Shown here piece by piece: positions 32,540-43,277 of a stretch of DNA of 64,000 nt. How positions within the stretch are numbered: position 1 is the first letter of the stretch; each line of letters begins with the position of its first letter. The translations under genes were made by a program, and so were the position numbers. This DNA is from Dipteronia dyeriana (lineage: Eukaryota; Streptophyta; Magnoliopsida; Sapindales; Sapindaceae). The stretch covers positions 32,435,598 to 32,499,597 of the forward strand of contig CM065297.1 in NCBI GenBank assembly GCA_032871835.1, in the 5' to 3' direction. The notes beneath the pieces were generated by a model. The model did no database searches, had not been told where the DNA came from, and saw nothing but the letters and a program-made list of their open reading frames with translations.

Positions 32540-33276
32540 CTTTATGCTTGTCCAAATCTCATAAAGTGTTTAGCAGATTCATTATTCTTCCTCTATTTGC
32601 CATTATCCTTAGATGTGCTAGCCAAATGAGCACTTTCAGTCCTGTCTCGCTTCAATCTCTCTTCCTCTTGCACAAAGTAAGAAATGAGCTAATTAAGAGT
32701 TCATTTCTACTTTTGACAGTTGTAACTGACCTTAAACTGAATGTATTGTGTAGGAAGTGATATTAATACCAAATGCACGAGCAAGTCGTCAGACAACTCG
32801 AGCTTCAGTGCCTTAAGCTTATAAGCAATATGAGACATTTCCATAATGTACTCCTTAATGTTCCCTTTGCCTTTGTACTTCATCGAATCAAGCTTTGCAA
32901 AAGCGTGCTTTTTTCTGCCTTATCGTTTTTTCATAAAACCCTTTTCAATTTCGGTTAGGAACTCTTTGGCTTTGGTTATCTTTTCAGATACCGCACCCCT
33001 AAATGCCTCCGGAATGCCGCGCTTCATGATCATAAGACTCATGCAATTTGAGCGATCCCACTTCTCAAAGTTCTTCCTATCATCAGGAGAATTTGCATCC
33101 ATAAGAGAAACGGGTTGCTCAACTCGAAGTGCAAGGTCTAGATCCATGCAGCCGAGAACAATGAGTATGTTCTCGTTCCAAATCCTTAAAGTTGATCCCA
33201 TTAAACATGTGTATAGAGTTGGTATTAGCAGATATAGTAAAACATTAGCTTGAAAGAGATCAAAACAAACATACAA
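32540..33276 (-). pseudogene. Copia-II gag, broken
   Basis: The open frame 33276-32920 includes LRIWNENILI, LMDANSPDDRKNFEKWDRSN, SLMIMKRGIPEAFRG and FLTEIEKGF, a UBN2-type gag. The frame shifts near 32920, and the other frame continues with gag text (MSHIAYKLKALKLELSDD; FVQEEERLKRDR) to about 32570. The zinc knuckle is absent. Confidence 0.85.
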
Positions 33277-35046
33277 ACATGCTCACATTAATAACCAAAT
33301 ACAATGATCAACAAATTCAAATAATGGTAAGTCTCATATCAAGATACCTAGCAAAACATTAATATCAAGTCTTTGGACAGTAATATTAATTGTAAGTGGT
33401 ACTCTTGTTGTAGTTGTACTCTTGTTGTAGTGATCAAATATTGACAATAATTAATGTCAAATAATAAATCTATCTTTGGATCGACTTATTATTCACATGT
33501 AAAACCTTATAATCGTCACATATTTATCACCACATGTGTGTGTGCAATTCGGCCAAGTATTAACCTTCCTTTGGGCCGACTAATACTCACATGAATTTAC
33601 ATACATACAAACATTCAACATCCCTCATGAATAATCTACACAAGAGATGTCACTTTGGCGACATCTTGCTTCAATTAGCCCATTTAAAATGATATACCAC
33701 TTTATTTAACCATAAAAGATATACCAAATAATGGCCGGTCTCATCTTGAGATACCCAGTACAACATTAATATCAAGTCTTTAGACAATAATATTAATTGT
33801 AAGTGGTACTCTTATTGTAGTGATCAAACATTGACAATAATTTATGTTAAATAATAAATCTATCTTTGGATCGACTTATTATTCACATGTAAAACCTTAT
33901 AATCGTCACATGTTTACCACCACATATGTGTGTACAATTCGACCAAGTATTAACCTTCCTTTAGGCCGGTAAAACCCGTATGAATTTATATACACACGTG
34001 GTACTCATTTAGTACTGATCAAACATTGACAATAATTTATGTTAAATAATAAATCTATCTTTGGATCGATTTATTATTCACATGTAAAACCTTATAATCG
34101 TCACATGTTTACCACCACAAATGTGTGTACAATTCGGCCAAGTATTAACCTTCCTTTGGACCGGTAAATATCTGCATGAATTTACACACATGAACATCCA
34201 ACATCCCTCATGAACAATCTACATAAGAGAGGTCACTTTGGTGACATCTTGTTTCAATTAGTCCATTTAAAATGATAGACAACTTTATTTAACCATAAAT
34301 GTATACCACCAAATATTTGAATTTGAGTTGATCCTTAAAATAAAATAAAATAAAAAATTATTTTATTTCAATAAAATTACAAAACTGCCCTTGATTTTGT
34401 AAAATTACAGAAAGGCCCTTAAATTTCAGTAATTATAAACTGACCCCTGTATTTTGTCAAAATCATAAATTGACCCATTAATTTATAATAATTAAAATTT
34501 GGCTACAAAACTTTTGAAATTTACAAAGTGACCCCAAAACTTTTAAATAATTATAAATCTGCCCAAAACTTTTTCATAATTACAAACAGGCCCTGTAAGT
34601 TTTGAAAATTATAAATTAACCCCAAAACTTTATCCAAATCACACAATAGCCCAAAAAATTTGCAAAATAGTCCCTTAAGAATTTTAAATTTTTAAAAGAA
34701 GGACCTAAGCAAAAATTGATCTCTTAAACCCAAAGCCAACCAGTTTTTTTTTTTTAAATGTGAAGAACCCATTTTTTTTTTAGATAAAATATATATATAT
34801 ACCCATATGTATCATTAAACAATAACCTAATCCAAATTCAAAATACCGAAACTCAAGAAGATCAAAACCCTATTAAGCTATGTCACAGAACTCACAAATC
34901 AAACACAAACATAATATTTTGTTTATGGATTCAACACATATATTAAACAATAAAACTGCATCAGTCGCAGCAAACAAAGTAAGTCTAGTTTTTTTTTTAA
35001 TACCTAAAATTCAAATCATAAATCCTCAAGAATCAACTATGGGTAG
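33277..35046 (-). other. Copia-II leader with large direct repeats and short degenerate repeats
   Basis: A unit of about 400 bp beginning near 33324 recurs near 33734 (shortened) and partly near 33999. Shared lines are ATAATAAATCTATCTTTGGA, CACATGTAAAACCTTATAAT and AAGTATTAACCTTCCTTT. Further right, 34380-34650 is a degenerate array of about 35-45 bp units alternating AATTATAAA with GCCC/ACCCC words. No gene. Confidence 0.8.
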
Positions 35047-35057
35047 CTTTGATACCA
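35047..35057 (-). promoter_or_regulatory. Copia-II primer binding site (iMet type)
   Basis: The minus strand reads TGGTATCAAAGCTACCC two bases after the 5' LTR, close to the plant Copia site TGGTATCAGAGC. Confidence 0.85.
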
Positions 35058-35059
35058 CT

Positions 35060-35590
35060 TGTATGGATTTGAATTAACACAATTATAACATGTTTAGGCA
35101 CAAAATTAATCCCAATATTTAACCTACACATGTTTCTATATCAAACCCTAATAAACATATTAGTAACCCATATCAATACAAGAGAAAAGTAGAGATAATT
35201 GATAAGCAGAAGCGTAAATGAATCCATCGCTGGAGATTTGTGAACGGGTTGTGATCTTCCAAATTATCACGACCTTTATGAACCCTACCGTGTTCTATTT
35301 TGCTCTGTTGATGGGGATACAGATAAAACAAAAGTATCGTGTAATTTGGGGACCATAACCCTAAATATATATAATAATATAATTATTATATGTTGGCTAT
35401 TTCTAATTCGGCCCCTCAACAAAAGTAGAAATAGCACTCTGGTATCTACACATTAATCCATGACAATTATACCCTTAAGCCTTAATACTTTAAATCTTAA
35501 TTAGATCACTTTAATTTAGGCTTAACCAAAAGATAACACAACACATTTAATGTTCACATGTGTGGGCCCATATGATGGAATTTTCCAACA
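35060..35590 (-). repeat. Copia-II 5' LTR
   Basis: 531 bp from TGTATGGATT to TTTTCCAACA on the plus strand, pairing with 29472-30012. Followed by CTAAA, the right half of the target duplication. Confidence 0.95.
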
Positions 35591-35595
35591 CTAAA

Positions 35596-36710
35596 TACTT
35601 ATAAGTAATTGTAAATAATGGTATTTTTTTGTTGTTGAAAATTGTTGACGTCGATTTCTCGATGGATGAGGAAGTCAACGATATTGGATTTGATTATGAG
35701 CTGTCAAAGAGAAAGAGAAAGAGAAAGAGAATGCAAGTTGAAATTAATAAAACACGAGTTTACGTGGTAAAACTCCGGTGATCGGAGAAACGTCCATGGG
35801 TGGTTGAATAAACAACCGAGCCAAATCCACTATTGAAATAAAGAATTACACCATTAGATCGCTTTTGCCTCTCCCTTCTAGTGATTTTTTCTGTATATTT
35901 GTTCTATATCTTTTACAATGAGATTATGGGTCTATTTGTATGTACATAGAACCCTAATCCGTGTTATACAAGTAAAAATAATTGTATTTTAGTTAAAGCT
36001 GGTTGCTTATTGGAGTCGTCTTTATCTTCTTTCCTATTTCGGAGATCGTGTGGAGATTGAATATGACTCTGGTGGTATAGTCCATTTCGGACTTATTTCC
36101 TTATCGATGTGTGGTTTTCTTGAAGAAGTAGAGTTGTTGTTTGACTTGGAATCTGTTTCCTATTTGGTGTTTTATTATTCTAGAAACTCTTTGACGCGGA
36201 TGTCTTGCGTATTTGAGCATGACTCTTGGTTCACCCACTTGTGAATCGTGTGCTGGGTTTCTTTGTTCGGGTTTCCCTTATTATCCTGAGTAAAACATGA
36301 CGTGCTAAGTACTGGGTCCCGAGTAGGACACAGCGTGCCGAATACCCGTGTTCAGACTTACTCGGGTTCCTATCCCTTTTTGATATCTTAAAGGGTATTT
36401 TGTAGATGCCTACTCGGATGCCCATCTATCAATTTTTCAAGGGACTATCCATCGTGTCAGTGACGTGTACATTTGACAAAATATTCATAAAACAAAACTA
36501 TTACATTAATTTGGGATTTTTTTTACCACCGAGTCAATCTCATCTTATCTATATAATGATATTTTATATAACCTTATGATGTAGGTGCGAAAGTTAACCA
36601 CCGAACCAATCCCATCTTATCTAATGTCTATATACTGATATCTTAGTAATAAAAAATTGTATAAAAATATGGATGTAGCCAGAACTTTTTTGGGCAGCAA
36701 TAAAGTTGCC

Positions 36711-36782
<72 letters not shown>

Positions 36783-37176
36783 TTTGTTTGTGTTCTTTCA
36801 AATGGGAATCCTTATTTTAATTTTGGTAAGTACCTTGATGAAATCATGTCGATTTGTATGTTTTTTGTTCTGATTTTTTTTTTCATATATAATAACTTCA
36901 ATGAAATCTACTTATGTATAAAATTTGAGAATTTTTTAAACACTAGAACTATATAACCCAAATTTGTTAAATATACAGGTATAGAAAAAATGAGTGAAAT
37001 ATATAAAAATTTAACAAAAATAGTTCTTGTATTCGAAAAAAATCTCAAATTTGGTTCATAACTAGAATTCATGAAATTTATCTAGTTTAAAAAAATTTAG
37101 ATCGAAATTCATAAAACTCGATATCATTTTATCAAGGTCATTACCGAAATTAAATAAGAGATCCCTTAAAAATGAA

Positions 37177-37242
<66 letters not shown>

Positions 37243-37402
37243 ACTTGGTTGCGTGCACTTGTCAAAGCATATTTTAAATCCAATGATCCACGTGCAATGA
37301 GCCGATACATTTTATATCAATTCGAATTGATAATAGAAATAATATATATATCAATAGTTACAAACTCATTTTTCATTATTTGGATTAAAATATAAGGGTT
37401 GT
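35596..37402. other. Intergenic DNA with microsatellites, no gene
   Basis: At 35700-35880 there is an AAAGAG tract and a TTACGTGGTAAAACTCCGG phrase often seen in plant repeats. A line with CATCTTATCT is duplicated at 36530-36640. Microsatellites are (TA)n 36713-36747 joined to (TG)n 36748-36779, and (TA)n 37181-37239. At 37240-37350 is half of a palindromic MITE related to 38368-38522 (TTGACTTGGTTG...TTAAATCCAATG). Confidence 0.65.
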
Positions 37403-37410
37403 TGTGTAAG

Positions 37411-37881
37411 TAGACATAACCACGGTTCGGTTCGAACCGTGGAACCGAACCATAACCGTGTGAAATGAACCGTAATCGTAATCGAAACCGTGTAATCGAA
37501 ACCGTGGAACCGGTTCCAGAATCGTAAATTTAACCGTAACCGTAACCGTAACCGTAACCGTAGGGCTGAAGGTTCAGTTCCGGTTCTCTTCCGAAAAAAA
37601 CCGCCCTGGAACCAGTGGTTCGGTTCCGATTCCAGAATATATATATATATATATTTTAAATTTTTCTTAAGCAAAATTGTAAACAAAAGTAAAGTGAACC
37701 GAACCAGACGAACCACCGGAACCGGAACTGTCGATCCACGGTTCCAGTTTCGGTTTCGGTTCCGGTTTTGGTTCGAGCTCAGTTCGAAACCGAAACCGGA
37801 ACCGACGGTTCAGAACCTGAATCGACGGTTCAGAACCGGAACCTAACCGAACCGAACCGAACCGAACCGTGGCCATGATTA
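37411..37881. mobile_element. hAT-type MITE, 471 bp, with 8-bp target duplication
   Basis: Flanked by TGTGTAAG on both sides (37403-37410 and 37882-37889), an exact 8-bp duplication diagnostic of hAT insertion. The ends TAGACATAACCACGGTTCGG and, inverted, TAATCATGGCCACGGTTCGG match at 16 of 20 positions. The interior is full of CCGTAACCGTAA and GAACCGAACC words, the usual hAT subterminal repeats, plus a TA microsatellite near 37637-37654. It encodes nothing. Confidence 0.92.
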
Positions 37882-37999
37882 TGTGTAAGTGGTGTGGGTT
37901 AGGAGAGAGAATACATAATGGCCTTTGGATTTTGATAAGATGGATGAAAATTGGGTTTATATATAATTTTAAATCAGGAGGTTTGTAGTTGAGAAGCCA

Positions 38000-38001
<2 letters not shown>

Positions 38002-38032
<31 letters not shown>
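38002..38032. repeat. (TA)n microsatellite
   Basis: About 15 TA units immediately left of the palindromic element at 38045. Confidence 0.95.
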
Positions 38033-38037
<5 letters not shown>

Positions 38038-38044
38038 ATTATCA

Positions 38045-38211
38045 AGTCAGTACGTACTGATATAAATTTGTCATCAGTGCGTTGGTTGTGGACCATTAGA
38101 TTTACTTGCTTTGACTCAAAGTGTATGTACTTATCAAAAATTCCACATAATCAGTGGTCCACATACAACGCATTGATATAACTTATGTCAGTGCACACTA
38201 ATTGGAAAACC
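38045..38211. mobile_element. Palindromic MITE
   Basis: The two halves are inverted copies: TGATATAA...CAGTGCGTTG..TGTGGACCATTAGATTTA on the left, and TCAGTGGTCCACATACAACGC..TGATATAA..GTCAGTGCACAC on the right. About 165 bp; the whole could fold into a hairpin. Related copies lie at 38368-38522 and 50754-50902. Confidence 0.75.
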
Positions 38212-38367
38212 ACTTTATATATGTATACATACATATATATAGTCACTTTCTAGTATGGGATCCTGCAAGAATTTTTCGTACGATGATAAACTTTGATCTA
38301 GTATGAAAAATTCATATGAGATTCCACACTTGATAATAATTATATATTTATATAAATTCTATTATTA

Positions 38368-38522
38368 GTTTGAACTGATATAAGATATATCAGTTCTTTA
38401 TATGTGGGTCATTGGATTTAAATATTTTGACTTGGTTGTATACACTTGTCAAAGCATCTTTTAAATCCAATGGTTCATATTCAAAGAATTAATATATCTT
38501 ATATCGGTTCGAACTGACAATA
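38368..38522. mobile_element. Palindromic MITE
   Basis: Left arm AGTTTGAACTGATATAAGAT..CATTGGATTTAAA and right arm TTTAAATCCAATGG..ATCTTATATCGGTTCGAACT are near-perfect inverted copies around TTTGACTTGGTTGTATACAC. About 155 bp, with no coding capacity. Confidence 0.8.
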
Positions 38523-38767
38523 CAAAAAACTATATGTATATATATAACCAATAAAGTTTTCTTATTTTATTTTATTTTCAAAATTTTGTTTCCTTTCTAT
38601 ATTCCAATAGCATTATTGAACTTATATATGGTAACAATCTTAGGGTTTTTTTTATATATTTGAAAACTGAACATTCATAAATTTTACTGAATATTGAATA
38701 AAGATTGAAAGATTAAACTGAATAACATGTTTTTTGTTCTCACATCTGAATTCGTTTATTTTTTTAA

Positions 38768-39132
38768 TGATAAAATTATTTGAAAACAAGTAATTTGACA
38801 TCTATACCCTTATTACAATTAATAGTTATGTATTTTCATTTGATTTGATACAAACAAGTAAACAACCCAATAAAAATTTAGGGAATTACAGTTTTGTCCT
38901 TATGTTTTAAGGAATCCTTGCTTTTTTTTACTTCATTTATGTGTAAAAAGGCTTAAGTGGGGTAAAAAACAATTACTCCTTAAAACATAAGGACCAAACT
39001 GTAATGATTCCTTTAAAGATAAAATTGTTTAAAAATAAATAATTTGATATATATACCCTTATTATTAGTAATTGTTATGTATTTTCATTTGATATGATAT
39101 AAATAAGTAAACAACTAAATACAAATAATTTA
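38768..39132. repeat. 130-bp hairpin flanked by 110-bp direct repeats
   Basis: The centre (38882-39011) is a palindrome with arms GGAATTACAGTTTTGTCCTT and, inverted, GGAATCATTACAGTTTGGTCC, each running into TATGTTTTAAGGA. On both sides lie direct copies of a 110-bp segment (38769-38880 and 39018-39132) sharing TTATGTATTTTCATTTGAT and AAGTAAACAAC. Confidence 0.85.
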
Positions 39133-39366
39133 ACAAATTCTAAACCATTTTTATATAAGTAGTGAATATATGATTCATGAATAAGATACAGTAAATAATG
39201 GTTTTGATTATTCATAGACTATAGAGTAGTAATAATGGTTTACCCTACACATATTCCTTGTACCTCGATATTGCATCTGAGATTTTATAAAACTTTTGAG
39301 TAGGTTGTGGAAATTGCAACGCTGCACTTGATGTATTTAAGAATGAAGCAAAAAAAAAAAAAAAGG
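39133..39366. other. AT-rich intergenic DNA, no gene
   Basis: Nothing recognisable. Ends in an A-rich run just before the first hAT-related fragment. Confidence 0.6.
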
Positions 39367-39391
39367 CCAGACCATTGGGACTCCAATGTTC

Positions 39392-39467
<76 letters not shown>

Positions 39468-39506
39468 AAAAAAAAAATGCCAGACCATTGGGACTCCAAT
39501 GTTCAG
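39367..39506. repeat. 27-bp hAT leader fragment duplicated around a (TA)n tract
   Basis: CCAGACCATTGGGACTCCAA and its continuation occur at 39367-39393 and again at 39480-39506, separated by a (TA)n microsatellite (39394-39465) and a poly-A run. It corresponds to the GTTGGGCCTCCAACGTT line in copies 2 and 3. Confidence 0.85.
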
Positions 39507-39885
39507 AGAGAGAGACATATATATATTTTCTATAAATACCCCCCTTCCATTCATTTCTTCTCAATTCTCATTTTCTCTCGAGTCTCAATTCTCCAACTTT
39601 CTAAGTTTTCAATTTTCTCTCGATTACTAAGTTTCTAATTTCATTTATTTACCATTTATTTTATTTGCAATTAAGGTTCCAATTTATTTTATTTACAGTT
39701 TAATTTGCAATTACTAAATTTCCAATTTCTTTTTTTTTTGAATTTATTTTATTTTGAATTTATTTTATTTGCAATTACTAACTACTAAGTTTCCAATTCT
39801 CTACCAAATTTATTTCCAACCATTTATTTCCATCAATTTTTTTTAATATTTTTTGTTCAAGGAATTTTACAATTCAATTTTTAAA

Positions 39886-40686
39886 ATGACAAGTGGAAGT
39901 CGTGATGACCCTAGACGTTCAATTTCAATGAAAGGTAAGGGTCGTATAACCGATAATCTCGGTTCTGATGACAAGGCCTATCACGAGTAATTGCAATGCC
40001 AAATCTATGTTGAAGACTTAGGCCTAAACCCCTTCAGTCTCATCCTCCTCTAATAATTTCTAAACTCGATCTCGATCGATCCGATTCCATCCCCAATTTT
40101 ACAAGCCAATAAGAAAATATGTCTGAACAGCCTACGGATTTTGAATTTCATCTTCCTTCAGAAGATAATATATTGAAGCAGGTCAAATATGATCTTTTTA
40201 TACTCCTTATGAAGAAAGTTACGTAAAATGATGGAACCATTAAAGTGGTTTGCAATTACTGCAAGAAAATATTTAAGTGGCATAAATCTAGAGGATATGG
40301 CACATATCGGAAGCATATAACGAACAATCATCCAGAAGCACATGCCAGATCGAGTTCACGATCCCAAATTGCCAGGTACTATACGCCACACCTAACCAAC
40401 AATTATTTAAATATAGTGATGAAAACAATGGAGAAGAATTAGCTAGAATAGTTGCAACATAACACTTACCATTTAGTTTTGGTGAAAATGTTGGTTTTAT
40501 TAATTATTGTAAACGAGCATTAAATTCCGCTGCATGTTGTATTTCAAGAGCCACGCTCACAAAAACACTTGAAAAAATTTATGATAGAGAAAAAAGAAAG
40601 TTGGAAAAATATTTTGAAAAATATAATGGTTGTGTTTCCGTGTGCGGACATATAAAGTGACCATTGGAGAATGCATTCATACTTGG
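39886..40686 (+). pseudogene. hAT transposase 5' fragment, copy 1
   Basis: Starts MTSGSRDDPRRSISMKGK. It has stops near 39990 and later, a BED zinc finger remnant (VVCNYCKKIFKW, then H-x4-H-like NNHPEAH) at 40240-40345, and ends at the shared breakpoint GAATGCATTCATACTTGG. It lacks the catalytic core and the dimerisation domain. Confidence 0.8.
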
Positions 40687-41390
40687 CGGCGATTCGGTTC
40701 GAACCAGGGAATCAAACCGGAATTGGGATGTAAAAAACGGAAACCGAACTGTGATTTTGGTTCAGGTTCCATAAACAAACCGGAACATCTACAGTGGCAG
40801 TTCCGATTCTAGTTCTCGTTTTGGTGGAATCGCCCGGTTCGAATCGGACGATTCCATGATTTTTTTTTTTTAAATTAGGTTGAATCGCTGGAGACCCAAT
40901 GGTTTGTTGACATCAGCAGTCCGTTGGGCCTCCAACGTTAAGATTTTTAAATTTGTTTTTGTTTTCTATAAATACCCACCCTCCCTTCATTTCTCCCCTC
41001 TCCAATTTCTTCCCAATTCTCATTTCTCTCTTAAGTCTCAATTCTACAACTCGCCAAGTTTTCAATTATCTCTTAATTACTAAGTTTTCAATTTATTTTA
41101 TTTGTATTTAATTTGCAATTCCTAAGTTTCCAATTTCATGTATTTTCAATTTATTTTATTTGCAATTAAGCTTCCAATTTATTTTATTTGCAATTCTCTT
41201 TCCAATATATTTTTATTTACAATTTAATTTGCAATTACTAAGTTCCAATTTCATTTATTTACAATTTATTTTATTTTGAATTTTTTTATTTGCAATTACT
41301 AAATACTAAGTTTCCAATTATCTACCAAATTTATTTCCATCCATTTTTTTACATTTTTTGTTCAAGGAATTTTACAATTCAATTTTTAAA

Positions 41391-42190
41391 ATGGTAAGTG
41401 GAAGTCGTGATGGCCTTAGTCGTTCAATTTCGATGAAAGGTAAGGGTCGTATGATTGATAATCTCGGTTCTGATGACAAGGCCTATCACGGGTATCTGCA
41501 ACGCCAAGTCTATGCCGAAGACTTAGGGCTAAACCCCCCTCAATCTCATCCCCCTCTAATAATTTCTAACTCCGATCCCGATTGACCCGATTTCATCCCT
41601 AATTTCATAAGCCAATCAGAAAATATGCCTGAACAGCCTGCAGATTTTGAATTTCGTCTTCCTTCTGAAGAGAATGCATTGAAGCAGGTCAAATCTGATT
41701 TTTTCATACTCAATATGAAGAAAGTTATGCAAGACGATGGAACCATTAAAGTGGTTTGCAATTATTGCAAAAAATATTTAAGTGGCACAAATCTTGAGGA
41801 TATGGCACATATCAGAAGCATATAACGAACAATCATCCAGAAGCACAAGTCAGATCGTGTTCACGATCCCTAATTGCCAGGTACTATACACTACCCCTAA
41901 CCAACAATTATTTAAATATAGTGATGAAAACAATAGAAAAGAATTAGCTAGAATGGTTGCAACAAAACACATCTATTTAGTTTTGGTGAAAATGTCAGTT
42001 TTATTAATTATTGTAAATGAACATTAAATCCCGCTGCATGTTGTGTTTCACGAGCCATGCTTATAAAACACTTGAAAAATTTATGACAGAGAAAAAGGAA
42101 AGTTGGAAAAATATTTTTAAAAATATAATGGTCATGTTTCCGTATGTGCCGATATATGGAGTGACCATTGGAGAATGCATTCATACTTGG
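41391..42190 (+). pseudogene. hAT transposase 5' fragment, copy 2
   Basis: Starts MVSGSRDGLSRSISMKGKGR at 41391 (or 11 codons earlier). The BED finger is best seen here: DDGTIKVVCNYCKKYLSG at 41734-41790, then histidines after a frameshift. It is truncated at the same base as copy 1 and followed at once by the subterminal zone of copy 3. Confidence 0.8.
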
Positions 42191-42896
42191 TGGTGATTCT
42201 GTTCAAACCAGGGAACCGAACCAGAATCGGGACGTAAAAAATGGGAACTGAACAGTGTTTTTCGGTTCAAGTTCCAGAACCAAACCGAAACCGCTACTGT
42301 GCCAGTTCTGATTCCGGTTATCGTTTTGGTGGAATCGCTCGGTTTGAATCGGACGGTTCCATGATCCTTTATTTTTTAAGTTTTGGGTTGAACCGTTGGA
42401 GTCCTAATGGTCTGCTGACATCAGCAATCCGTTGGGCCTCAAACGTTCATTTTTTTATTTTTATTTTTTTATTTTCTATAAATACCCCCCTCCCTTCATT
42501 TCTCTCCACTCCAATTTCCTCCCAATTCTCATTTCTCTCTCAAGTCTCAATTCTCAAACTCTCCAAGTTTTCAATTCTCTCTCAATTACTAAGTTTTCAA
42601 TTTATTTTATTTGTATTTAATTTACAATTACTAAGTTTTCAATTTTATTTATTTGCAATTAAGCTTTCAATTTATTTTATTTGCAATTAAGTTTCCAGTT
42701 TATTTTATTTACAATTTACTTTGCAATTACTAAGTTCTAATTTCATTTATTTGCAATTTATTTTATTTGAATTTATTTTATTTGCAATTATTAACTACTA
42801 AGTTTCCAATTCTCTAGCAAATTTATTTCCAACCATTTATTTCCATCATTGTTTTAACATTTTTTGTTCAAGGAATTTTACAATTCAATTTTTAAA
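42191..42896 (+). other. hAT copy 3 5' subterminal zone and leader
   Basis: 42191-42360 is rich in GGTTC/GAACC words. Then comes the line GTTGGGCCTCAAACGTTC and a TATAAATACCCCCC block at 42478 that may be a TATA box with the transcription start nearby. It continues as a CT-rich and T-rich leader. The same order is present at 40687-41390 (TATAAATACCCACC at 40968). Confidence 0.6.
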
Positions 42897-43277
42897 ATGG
42901 CAAGTGGAAGTCGTGATGGCCCTAGGCATTCAATTTCGATGAAAGGTAAGGGTCGTATGACCGATAATCTTGGTTCTGATGACAAGGCCTATCACGAGTA
43001 TCTGCAACGCCAAGTCTATGTTGAAGACTTAGGCCTAAACCATCCTCAATCTTATCCCCTTGTAATAATTTTTAAACCCGATCCCGATCGACTTGATTCC
43101 ATCCCCTATTTCACAAGCCGATGATAAAATATGCTTGTTAAAGTTCCCTAAAAACTGTGTGTCTAATAACCTAGAGGGGGTTGAATAGGTTTTAATCAAG
43201 TCAATTACCAATTTTTCTTGATTAGTCAATATTCAAAATTCACCCAATAAAACAAACATACAACATCAAGTGTAAAG

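Larger units (their letters stand above)
29472..35590 (-). mobile_element. Ty1/Copia retrotransposon Copia-II with intact ends, internally deleted
   Basis: Both LTRs are present (29472-30012 and 35060-35590), flanked by the 5-bp target duplication CTAAA (29467-29471 and 35591-35595). Minus-strand order is primer site, a long repeat-rich leader, gag, a fused integrase C-terminus, RT and RNase H. Protease and most of integrase are missing, so it is non-autonomous. By eye the LTRs differ by about 20 substitutions plus a 10-bp indel over about 530 bp. Confidence 0.95.

Noticed and set aside
37530..37565. CCGTAACCGTAA array considered as telomere-like repeat
   Set aside because: The plant telomere unit is TTTAGGG; this hexamer lies within a bounded hAT MITE with target duplication.
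36657..39638. Several ORFs rich in Ile-Tyr and Cys-Val
   Set aside because: They read through (TA)n and (TG)n tracts; no independent coding evidence.
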